From Streptomyces sp. XY006 (GTDB lineage Bacteria; Actinomycetota; Actinomycetes; Streptomycetales; Streptomycetaceae), in contig NZ_NOKT01000029.1 of NCBI RefSeq assembly GCF_002237655.1, positions 1 through 64,000 on the forward strand: 64,000 bases of DNA. Direction: 5' to 3'. Positions 32,078-41,485 of this stretch are shown here, in pieces; position 1 is the stretch's first letter, and the number at the start of each line of letters is the position of its first letter. The notes below the pieces were generated by a model. The model was not told where the DNA came from, made no database searches, and saw only the letters and a program-made list of their open reading frames with translations. The position numbers and the translations under genes were made by a program.

Positions 32078-32866
32078 ATGCCGACCGACCGTATCCGAGA
32101 CCACGCCGGACAGGGCGCCGCGACCACCGTCGCCGCCCACCGCGCGCGGCGACGGCTGCGCGCCGACCGGGCCCGGCAACTGGCGGACCTGCTCCGCCGG
32201 CAGCTGCTCACCGGCGACTTCGGCGAGGGCGTCCTGCCCCACGAGTCGGCACTCGCCGCCGACTACCGCGCCAGCCGCAACACGGTCCGCGAGGCCCTGG
32301 ACCTGCTGCGGGCCGAGGGGCTGGTGGAACGCCAGCCGGGTGTCGGCACCGTGGTCGTGGCCCACAAGTACCCCCACGGCCTCGACCGCCTGATGGGCCT
32401 CGCGGAGACCCTGCGCGAGCACGGCCACGTCACCAACGAGGTCCGCACCATGGGCCCCGCCCCGGCACCCGTGCCCGTCGCCGCACGCCTCGGCCTGGCG
32501 CCCGGCACCGACGTCCTCTACATCGAACGCCTGCGCCGCCTCAACGGCCTTCCCCTGTCCCTCGACCTCACCTACATCCCCCTCGACATCGGCACGGGAC
32601 TGCTCGGCGCCGACCTCGAGAACACCGACGTCTTCCGTCTGCTGGAAGCCGTCACCGGCCGGCGCCTCGGCCACGCCGAGATCACCCTGGAGGCGGTCAG
32701 CGCGGACACCCACTCCGCCGCCGTGCTGGAGGCCCCGCGCGGCGCCGCCGTCCTCATGCTGGAACGCCTCACCCACCTCGCGGACGGCCGCCCGGTCGAC
32801 CTGGAGTTCATCCGGTTCCGCGGCGACCGCATCGCCATGAGCGGTCTGCTGCACCGGTCCGTCTGA
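32078..32866 (+). CDS. GntR/HutC-family regulator (UTRA domain)
   Basis: A 262-residue regulator. The winged helix covers residues 35-98 ('LLTGDFGEGVLPHESALAAD', 'ASRNTVREALDLLRAEGLVE', 'QPGVGTVVV') and a UTRA effector domain follows ('LGLAPGTDVLYIERLRRLNG', 'LSLDLTYIPLDIGTGLLGAD', 'AVLMLERLTHLADGRPVDLE'). HutC-type proteins bind small molecules and control uptake or catabolic operons. It is the first gene of a unit with ferredoxin 36 bases on, so it probably represses that operon until its ligand appears. ATG 32066 would add four residues. Confidence 0.9.
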   Translation: MPTDRIRDHAGQGAATTVAAHRARRRLRADRARQLADLLRRQLLTGDFGEGVLPHESALAADYRASRNTVREALDLLRAEGLVERQPGVGTVVVAHKYPHGLDRLMGLAETLREHGHVTNEVRTMGPAPAPVPVAARLGLAPGTDVLYIERLRRLNGLPLSLDLTYIPLDIGTGLLGADLENTDVFRLLEAVTGRRLGHAEITLEAVSADTHSAAVLEAPRGAAVLMLERLTHLADGRPVDLEFIRFRGDRIAMSGLLHRSV

Positions 32867-32902
32867 CCCACCACCCGCTCGCGCACACTCGCGGAGACAG
32901 CC

Positions 32903-33130
32903 ATGCCCTTGGTGCCCCAGCGGGCCGACGTGCCCGTGACGATCGACGAGTCGAAGTGCATCGACGGCTGCACGCTCTGTGTGGACATGTGCCCGCTGGA
33001 CTCCCTCGCCATCGACGAACGCAACGGCAAGGCCTACATGCACGTCGACGAGTGCTGGTACTGCGGCCCGTGCGCGGCGCGCTGCCCCACCGGAGCCGTC
33101 ACCGTCAACATGCCCTATCTGCTCCGGTGA
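32903..33130 (+). CDS. AprB-like two-cluster ferredoxin
   Basis: A 75-residue ferredoxin with two [4Fe-4S] motifs: Cys set 1 in 'CIDGCTLCVDMCPLDSL' and set 2 in 'ECWYCGPCAARCPTGAV'. The 'DECWYCGPC' segment matches the beta subunit of adenylylsulfate reductase, where a Trp next to the first Cys bridges cluster and FAD. AprB is about 150 residues with a C-terminal arm wrapping AprA; that arm is missing here. It is separated by the ABC genes from the AprA-like flavoprotein at 36205 and probably is its electron partner. Confidence 0.88.
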   Translation: MPLVPQRADVPVTIDESKCIDGCTLCVDMCPLDSLAIDERNGKAYMHVDECWYCGPCAARCPTGAVTVNMPYLLR

Positions 33131-33145
33131 GAGGCCCGAACCATC

Positions 33146-34492
33146 ATGAAACGCACAGTCGTCGCCACGTCCGCCGCCGTCCTCCTGCTCCCGCTCAGCG
33201 CCTGCGGCGGTGACGCCGAGGCCGGCAGCGGCTCCACGGTGACCGTCACCGTCGGCTACCAGTCCCGGACGATCAACACCGTCACCGCGGGCACCCTGCT
33301 GCGCTCCCTCGGCTCCTTCGAGAAGCAGCTCAACGCCCTGAACGACGGCGTCCGCTACAAGGTGAGCTGGCAGGACTACGCCACCGGCGCCCCGATCACC
33401 GCCCAGATGACCGCCGGGAAGATAGACATCGGCTCGATGGGCGACTTCCCGCTGCTCATCAACGCGGCCCGCGGCAAGCAGCTCGACCGCCCCACCCGGC
33501 TCGTGTCGGTCACCGGCTACAACCTGCGCGGCGGCCTCAACACCATCGTCACCGCGCCCGGTTCCCGGCTGGCCTCCCTGAAGGACCTGAAGGGCAGGAA
33601 GGTCTCCACCAGCGTCGGATCCGCCGCCGACGGCACGCTCGTACGGGCCCTGCAGCGCGCCGGCATCGACCCGGCCGGCGACATCGAGAAGCTCAACCAG
33701 CAGCCCGCGGTCGGCGCCTCCGCCCTCACGGCGGGCAGCACGGACGCGCTCTCCCAGTTCGTCGCCTGGCCCGGCCTGCTCGCCTTCCAGGGCAAGGCGA
33801 AGGCGATCTACGACGGCGCCCGGCTGAACCTCCCCACCTTCCACGGCGTCACCGCCCGCGAGGAGTTCGCGCAGGAGCGCCCGGCCGTGCTGGAGGCGTT
33901 CCTGAAGGCGCAGGCGGAGGCGACCGACTACCTGAACGAGCACCCGGTGGACGCCGCCGAGAAGGTCGCGAAGGCGACCGGCCTGCCCGCCGAGGTCGTC
34001 TACCTCTACAACGGCGATCACGGCATCGCCACCTTCGACCCGGCCATCAAGCCCCAGCTGGTCTCCGCGCTGAAGCAGGACGTGGCGGTCCTGAAGTCGG
34101 CCAAGCTCACCGGCGATGTGGACGTCGACGCGTTCGTCGACGACCGGTACGTGAAGAAGGCCCTGGGACCGGCGGCGTACGCGAAGCGTCTCGCCACGAA
34201 GCCCGCGCCCGCCGCGAGCGAGGCCTGGCCCAAGGGCGCCTCGAAGACCGTCACGTTCGACTCCCCCTCCAAGCTGTTGCGTTACGTCGCCGGACACCGC
34301 GACACCCTGCGCGCCGCCTCCGTCCCCGACACCACCACCGGCACCCTCTGGTTCGCCGACAAGGCCGTGTGGGTGGCCGACGGCGGCGAGCTGCTGCCCT
34401 TCGTCACCCCCGACACCGCGCGGGCGTACATCGCCGGGCACGCCGGGGCGCGGACCGTCTCCTATGCCGACGCCCTGGAGCGGGCGTCATGA
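33146..34492 (+). CDS. NitT/TauT-type lipoprotein solute-binding protein with NosL-like tail
   Basis: A 448-residue lipoprotein: signal peptide with lipobox 'LLPLSACGG' (Cys20). Residues 38-345 form a periplasmic-binding domain of the nitrate/taurine/sulfonate class ('ITAQMTAGKIDIGSMGDFP', 'LKDLKGRKVSTSVGSAADGT', 'DALSQFVAWPGLLAFQGKAK', 'AEKVAKATGLPAEVVYLY'). The last 85 residues add a domain resembling NosL: 'TFDSPSKLLRYVAGHRDTL', 'TLWFADKAVWVADGGELLPF', 'TPDTARAYIAGHAGARTVSY'. NosL binds Cu(I); the Cys-Met ligand pair is not seen. The stop overlaps the permease ATG. Ligand is unknown; sulfonate, nitrate or another small anion is possible. Confidence 0.88.
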   Translation: MKRTVVATSAAVLLLPLSACGGDAEAGSGSTVTVTVGYQSRTINTVTAGTLLRSLGSFEKQLNALNDGVRYKVSWQDYATGAPITAQMTAGKIDIGSMGDFPLLINAARGKQLDRPTRLVSVTGYNLRGGLNTIVTAPGSRLASLKDLKGRKVSTSVGSAADGTLVRALQRAGIDPAGDIEKLNQQPAVGASALTAGSTDALSQFVAWPGLLAFQGKAKAIYDGARLNLPTFHGVTAREEFAQERPAVLEAFLKAQAEATDYLNEHPVDAAEKVAKATGLPAEVVYLYNGDHGIATFDPAIKPQLVSALKQDVAVLKSAKLTGDVDVDAFVDDRYVKKALGPAAYAKRLATKPAPAASEAWPKGASKTVTFDSPSKLLRYVAGHRDTLRAASVPDTTTGTLWFADKAVWVADGGELLPFVTPDTARAYIAGHAGARTVSYADALERAS

Positions 34493-35376
34493 GGCGGTAC
34501 GCGCTCCGTCTGCTCTCGCTGGCCGGCGCCCTCGGTCTGTGGCAGGCGCTGACCAGTCTCGACGTCGACCTGTGGCTGCGGTTCTCGCAGTTCCCGACGG
34601 TCACCGACGTGGCCCGCGCCTTCGCCGAACGGCTGACCGGGCCGGACTACTGGACGGACCTCACCGACAGCCTCACCCGGATCCTCACCGGCTTCCTGCT
34701 GGCCGCCGTCCTGGGCGTGGCCACGGGCGTGCTCGTGGCGCGCTCGCGTCTCGCCGAGGACCTGCTCGGACCCGTGCTGGAGGTGATCCGCCCGGTCCCG
34801 GCCATCGCCCTGGTCCCGGTCGCGATCCTGCTGTTCCCCTCCAACGAGCAGGGCATCGTCTTCATCACCTGCACCGCCGCCTTCTTCCCGGTCCTGGTCT
34901 CCACCCGGCACGCCGTGCGCGCGCTGACCCCCGTGTGGGAGGAGGCGGTGCTCACCATGGGCGGCGGACGGTGGCGGATCCTCGGCTCGGTCGTCCTGCC
35001 GGGTGCCCTGCCCGGGGTCTTCGGCGGTCTGTCCGTCGGCATCGGCGTCTCGTGGATCTGTGTGATCTCCGCCGAGATGATCTCCGGCCAGTACGGCGTC
35101 GGCTACCGCACCTGGCAGGACTACACCGTCGTCGACTACCCGGGTGTCTTCGTCGGCATGGCCACCATCGGCGTGCTCGGCTGGCTCACCTCCACGGCCG
35201 TGGAACTGCTGGGCCGCCGCCTCACCCGCTGGCTGCCCCGCACCGCCTACGACCCCGCTGCCCGGGCGCCCCGGCCCGCACGGCCCGCCGGGTCCGGGCA
35301 GCCCGCGCCGCCCGCGCCCGCCGTCCGGCCCGCCGGGGCCCGATCCGAGGAGGCACGCGATGAGCACCTCGTCTGA
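34489..35376 (+). CDS. ABC importer permease (SsuC/TauC/NrtB type)
   Basis: A 295-residue inner-membrane permease with six helices. The EAA loop is 'EEAVLTMGGGRWRILGSVVLPGA' (residues about 148-170) and 'SWICVISAEMISGQYGVGY' near the end is the conserved SsuC/TauC feature. The last 40 residues are Pro/Ala rich and unusual. It starts by ATGA overlap with the binding protein and its end overlaps the ATPase by 17 bases. It forms the channel of the importer. Confidence 0.93.
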   Translation: MRRYALRLLSLAGALGLWQALTSLDVDLWLRFSQFPTVTDVARAFAERLTGPDYWTDLTDSLTRILTGFLLAAVLGVATGVLVARSRLAEDLLGPVLEVIRPVPAIALVPVAILLFPSNEQGIVFITCTAAFFPVLVSTRHAVRALTPVWEEAVLTMGGGRWRILGSVVLPGALPGVFGGLSVGIGVSWICVISAEMISGQYGVGYRTWQDYTVVDYPGVFVGMATIGVLGWLTSTAVELLGRRLTRWLPRTAYDPAARAPRPARPAGSGQPAPPAPAVRPAGARSEEARDEHLV

Positions 35377-36193
35377 GACCGTCCCGGGCGTTTCCCCGGA
35401 GCCGGGGACCGTCCCGGGCACGTCGCCCGAGCCGGACGCCCCCACCGCGGGGACGACGGGACGCGGCACCCGGCTCGCCCTCGCCGGCGCCCGGCTCGGC
35501 CGCCCCGGCGCACCCGCCCTGGACGGCGTCGACCTCGATGTCGCGCCCGGCGAGATCCTCACCGTCGTCGGCCCCTCCGGCTGCGGCAAGTCGACCCTGC
35601 TGCGCACCCTGGCCGGGCTGCTGGCGCCGCTGGCCGGAGAGATCACCCAGGACGGCCGGCCGCTGTCCGGCCCCGCCGCCGACCGCGCCCTGATCTTCCA
35701 GGAAGACGCCCTGCTCCCCTGGCGCACGCTGCGCGCCAACGTCGAACTGCCCCTCGCCGTCCGGGGCGTGTCCCGCGCCGAACGCCGGGCCCAGGCCCAC
35801 GCCTGGCTGGAGCGGGTCGGACTCGGCGCGCAGGCGGGGCAGTTGCCGCACCGGGTCTCCGGCGGACAGCGCCAGCGCGCCCAGCTGGCCCGCGCCCTGG
35901 CCGCACGCCCCCGCGCCGTGCTGATGGACGAGCCGTTCGGAGCGCTCGACGCGCAGACCCGCGCCGGCATGCAGGACCTCCTGGTGGAGGTGCTCCGGGG
36001 CACGGGCGCCACCGTCGTCTTCGTCACCCACGACGTGGACGAGGCGCTGTTCCTCGGCGACCGCGTGGCCCTGCTCGCCGCGGGCGGTGTCGCCGCCGTC
36101 CGGGACGTGCCCCGCCCGCGCGACCGGGGCGCGCACGACGACCCCGCGCGCCTGGCCCTGCGGCGCGACGTCCTCACCTCGCTCGGCACGTGA
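35360..36193 (+). CDS. ABC importer ATPase (SsuB/TauB type)
   Basis: A 277-residue ATPase with a 35-residue Pro/Thr-rich leader. Walker A 'GPSGCGKST', Q-loop 'ALIFQEDALLPWRTLRANVE', signature 'RVSGGQRQRAQLARALA', Walker B 'AVLMDEPFGALDAQTR' and switch 'VTHDVDEALFLGDRVAL' are those of the nitrate/taurine/sulfonate subfamily. ATG 35360 follows GAGGAGG. It powers the importer with the permease at 34489. The stop overlaps or adjoins the flavoprotein start. Confidence 0.94.
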   Translation: MSTSSETVPGVSPEPGTVPGTSPEPDAPTAGTTGRGTRLALAGARLGRPGAPALDGVDLDVAPGEILTVVGPSGCGKSTLLRTLAGLLAPLAGEITQDGRPLSGPAADRALIFQEDALLPWRTLRANVELPLAVRGVSRAERRAQAHAWLERVGLGAQAGQLPHRVSGGQRQRAQLARALAARPRAVLMDEPFGALDAQTRAGMQDLLVEVLRGTGATVVFVTHDVDEALFLGDRVALLAAGGVAAVRDVPRPRDRGAHDDPARLALRRDVLTSLGT

Positions 36194-36204
36194 AAGGCAC
36201 CCCG

Positions 36205-39054
36205 GTGACCACCACCTCCGTGAACTCCCCCGCGGACACCCCCCGCGCCGTCCCGTCCCTCGCCGTCCCGGCCCTCGCCGACGCCGAGGAACTGACCTGC
36301 GACGTCCTCGTCGTCGGCGGCGGCACCGCCGGCACCATGGCGGCCCTGACCGCCGCCGAGCACGGGGCGAACGTGCTGCTGCTGGAGAAGGCGCACGTCC
36401 GTCACTCCGGCGCGCTCGCCATGGGCATGGACGGCGTCAACAACGCGGTCGTCCCGGGCCGCGCCGAACCCGACGACTACGTCGCCGAGATCACCCGTGC
36501 CAACGACGGCATCGTCGACCAGTCCACCGTCCGCCAGACCGCCACCCGCGGCTTCGCGATGGTGCAGCGGCTGGAGTCCTACGGCGTGAAGTTCGAGAAG
36601 GACGAGCACGGCGACTACGCGGTCCGCCAGGTGCACCGCTCCGGCTCCTACGTCCTGCCCATGCCGGAGGGCAAGGACGTCAAGAAGGTCCTCTACCGGC
36701 AGCTGCGGCGGCGGGAGATGCGGGAGCGCATCCGCATCGAGAACCGGGTGATGCCGGTGCGTGTCCTCACAGCGCAGGGACGCGCCGTCGGGGCGGCCGG
36801 CTTCAACACCCGCACCGGGCGGTTCGTCCAGGTCCGCGCGGGCGCGGTCATCCTCGCCACCGGTGCCTGCGGCCGCCTGGGCCTGCCCGCCTCCGGCTAC
36901 CTCTACGGCACCTACGAGAACCCCACCAACGCCGGCGACGGCTACGCCATGGCCTACCACGCCGGGGCCGAGCTCACCGGCATCGAGTGCTTCCAGATCA
37001 ACCCGCTGATCAAGGACTACAACGGTCCGGCCTGCGCCTATGTCGCCAACCCCTTCGGCGGCTACCAGGTCAACCGGCACGGCGAGCGCTTCGTCGACTC
37101 CGACTACTGGTCGGGCCAGATGATGGCCGAGTTCGCGGCGGAGGTGGCGTCCGACCGGGGCCCGGTCTACCTCAAGCTGAGCCACCTCCCGGAGGAGTCC
37201 GTCTCGGCGCTGGAGACGATCCTGCACTCCACCGAACGCCCCACCCGCGGCACCTTCCACTCCGGCCGCGGCCACGACTACCGCACGCACGACGTCGAGA
37301 TGCACATCTCCGAGATCGGCCTGTGCGGCGGCCACTCCGCCTCCGGTGTCCGTGTGGACGACCACGCCCGCACCACCGTGCCCCGCCTGTACGCGGCCGG
37401 CGACCTCGCGTGCGTGCCGCACAACTACATGATCGGCGCGTTCGTCTTCGGCGACCTGGCGGGCGCGGACGCGGCGCAGTACACCGCCTACGAGGGAACG
37501 CTGCCGGCCGACCAGTTGCGCGAGGCGCACGAGTTGATCTACCGCCCGCTGCGCAACCCCGACGGCCCGCCCCAGCCCCAGGTCGAGTACAAGCTGCGCC
37601 GTTTCGTGAACGACTACGTCGCCCCGCCCAAGTCCGGTGCCCGGCTGTCGCTGGCCCTGGAGGCGTTCGAGCGGATGCGGGACGACATCGCGGAGATGGG
37701 CGCCCGCACCCCGCACGAGCTGATGCGCTGCGCCGAGGTCACCTTCATCCGCGACTGCGCGGAGATGGCCGCGCGCTCCTCCCTGGCCCGCACGGAGTCC
37801 CGCTGGGGTCTCTACCACGACCGGCTCGACCACCCCCGGCGCGACGACGCGTCCTGGTTCCACCACCTCGATCTGCACAAGTCCCCCTCTGGTGCGATGG
37901 AGTTCACGGCTCGTCCCGTGGCTCCCTATCTCGTTCCGGTCGACGGTTTCGATCCGGTCGGCGGCGCGTCCCGGTACATCGGCGAGGTGCACGCCGAGGA
38001 CGTCGCGACGGCGGGGTCGCGCGATGTGGCGCCGGTGGCGGCCCTGGCCGGGGCCGCCACCGGCGCGGAGCCGGAGCCGGCCGCCACCGCGCCCCTCTCA
38101 CCCACCGCCCCCGCGGGTGAGCGGTCCTCCGCCCGCCTCCTCGAACTCGTCGCCCTCGCCGACGAGGAGCCCGAGCTCGACGCCCTCCGGCCCTACCTGA
38201 CCGACCCCGCGCCCGCCGTCCGGCGCGAGGCGGTCGCCGTGCTCACCGAGACCCTGCCGCCGGGGACGGGTCCCGCCCTCGCCGCGGCCCTGCGGGACAC
38301 CGCCGCCGAGGTCCGTGCCGCCGCGGCCGCGTCCCTGCGGGAGCTCGTCGAGACGCTCCCGCCCGAGCCCGGCCTGCGCGACGGCCTCGCCGCCGCCCTG
38401 GACGAGCCGGACCCGGTGGTCCGCGCCGCCGCGCTGGACGTCCTGCGCGCCCTGCGCCTCGGGGACAGCGGCCTGTTCGCGGCCTCCCTGAGCGACTCGG
38501 ACCTGTCCGTCCGGATCGAGGCCGTGCGCGCCCTGGTGTCGGTCGACGCCGCCGACGCACTGGCGGGCGCGGCGGCCACCGACCCGTCCCGTGAGGTCCG
38601 GGTGGCGATCGCCAAGGGCCTGGCCACCGTGGGGGCGGAACGGCTGTCCGCCGCGGCACTGCCGGGCGAGGGCGACGCCGTCGGGTCCGACCCGGTCGCC
38701 CAGGCGCTCACCGGGCTGCTCGACGACCCCGACGCCCTGGTGCGAGCGGCGGCTTACGGAGCACTGGGCACGACCGGTTGCCCGGCGCCCCTGACCGCAC
38801 GCGCCGTCGCCGCCCTGGCGGAGCCGGCCTGGCAGGTGCGGGCCGGTGCGGCGACGGCCCTGTCCGTCGCCGAGCCCGACGTCGCCGTCCCCGCGCTGGC
38901 CAAGACCCTCGCGGACTCCAACGCCGATGTCCGCAAGGCCGCCGTCCTGGCCTTGACCCGGCACCGGTCCTCGACGGAGGCGCGAGCGGCCCTGGCCACG
39001 GCAACGACGGACTCCGACGCCGACGTCAGGGCATACGCGTCCCGCGCACTATGA
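36205..39054 (+). CDS. AprA-like FAD oxidoreductase fused to HEAT repeats
   Basis: A 949-residue fusion. Residues 25-600 are a flavoprotein of the fumarate reductase/AprA superfamily: dinucleotide site 'DVLVVGGGTAGTMAALTAAE', then 'RHSGALAMGMDGVNNAV' and 'DDYVAEITRANDGIVDQS', which follow AprA (adenylylsulfate reductase alpha) more closely than succinate dehydrogenase. 'GDLACVPHNYMIGAFVFGDL' has a His at the place of the AprA active-site His. Residues 635-949 hold about nine HEAT-like units ('DPAPAVRREAVAVLTETLPP', 'DSNADVRKAAVLALTRHRSS'). GTG 36205 follows GAAAGG; GTG 36190 overlaps the ATPase stop and is an alternative. With the AprB-like ferredoxin it should oxidise or reduce the imported compound. 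The reaction is unknown. Confidence 0.85.
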   Translation: MTTTSVNSPADTPRAVPSLAVPALADAEELTCDVLVVGGGTAGTMAALTAAEHGANVLLLEKAHVRHSGALAMGMDGVNNAVVPGRAEPDDYVAEITRANDGIVDQSTVRQTATRGFAMVQRLESYGVKFEKDEHGDYAVRQVHRSGSYVLPMPEGKDVKKVLYRQLRRREMRERIRIENRVMPVRVLTAQGRAVGAAGFNTRTGRFVQVRAGAVILATGACGRLGLPASGYLYGTYENPTNAGDGYAMAYHAGAELTGIECFQINPLIKDYNGPACAYVANPFGGYQVNRHGERFVDSDYWSGQMMAEFAAEVASDRGPVYLKLSHLPEESVSALETILHSTERPTRGTFHSGRGHDYRTHDVEMHISEIGLCGGHSASGVRVDDHARTTVPRLYAAGDLACVPHNYMIGAFVFGDLAGADAAQYTAYEGTLPADQLREAHELIYRPLRNPDGPPQPQVEYKLRRFVNDYVAPPKSGARLSLALEAFERMRDDIAEMGARTPHELMRCAEVTFIRDCAEMAARSSLARTESRWGLYHDRLDHPRRDDASWFHHLDLHKSPSGAMEFTARPVAPYLVPVDGFDPVGGASRYIGEVHAEDVATAGSRDVAPVAALAGAATGAEPEPAATAPLSPTAPAGERSSARLLELVALADEEPELDALRPYLTDPAPAVRREAVAVLTETLPPGTGPALAAALRDTAAEVRAAAAASLRELVETLPPEPGLRDGLAAALDEPDPVVRAAALDVLRALRLGDSGLFAASLSDSDLSVRIEAVRALVSVDAADALAGAAATDPSREVRVAIAKGLATVGAERLSAAALPGEGDAVGSDPVAQALTGLLDDPDALVRAAAYGALGTTGCPAPLTARAVAALAEPAWQVRAGAATALSVAEPDVAVPALAKTLADSNADVRKAAVLALTRHRSSTEARAALATATTDSDADVRAYASRAL

Positions 39055-39102
39055 CGGTCCGGCCGGAGTCATGAGCCACACCGGTCCAGCCGAGGTCGAG
39101 CC

Positions 39103-39139
39103 GGACGACGGCCCCCGGCCCTGGCCCTGGCCCGTCGTC

Positions 39140-39140
<1 letters not shown>
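39103..39140. terminator. Bidirectional hairpin between flavoprotein and recQ
   Basis: GGACGACGG (39103-39111) pairs with CCGTCGTCC (39132-39140) across a GC-rich loop. It lies 48 bases after the flavoprotein stop and touches the recQ stop codon, so it can end both convergent units. Confidence 0.7.
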
Positions 39141-41236
<2,096 letters not shown>

Positions 41237-41375
41237 CGTTGCGTCCCCCGTGCGTCGCGCCTCGACCACTGCGTCCACCATAGGCGCCCGTACCGACAGT
41301 CCCGGAGTTGTCCACAGGTCCCGCCCGATGGAGACAGCGACCCACACTCCCGTTCGAATATGCGGAGAGGGCTCA

Positions 41376-41447
41376 CCCCGGACACGCGCGAAAGGGCCCG
41401 CCCCGGACACGCGAAGGGGCCTGCCCCAGGCACGCGAAGGAGCCCGG
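41376..41447. repeat. Three tandem copies of a 23-25 bp unit
   Basis: Units starting CCCCGGACACGCG (41376, 41401) and CCCCAGGCACGCG (41424) repeat just downstream of the nuo operon terminator. Each contains ACGCGAA(G)GG. Non-coding; may stem from slippage, or bind a protein. Confidence 0.8.
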
Positions 41448-41468
41448 CTCCCCGCGGAAGCCGGGCCC
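41440..41468 (-). terminator. Terminator of the nuo operon
   Basis: GAGCCCGGCT (41440-41449) and AGCCGGGCCC (41459-41468) form a 10-bp stem (one G-U) 17 bases past the nuoN stop. It should stop most nuo transcripts before recQ, which is on the same strand. Confidence 0.75.
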
Positions 41469-41485
41469 CATGCTCACGGAGACGC

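Noticed and set aside
36190..36193. GTG 36190 as the flavoprotein start
   Set aside because: Possible by overlap, but GTG 36205 has the better ribosome site; kept as an alternative.
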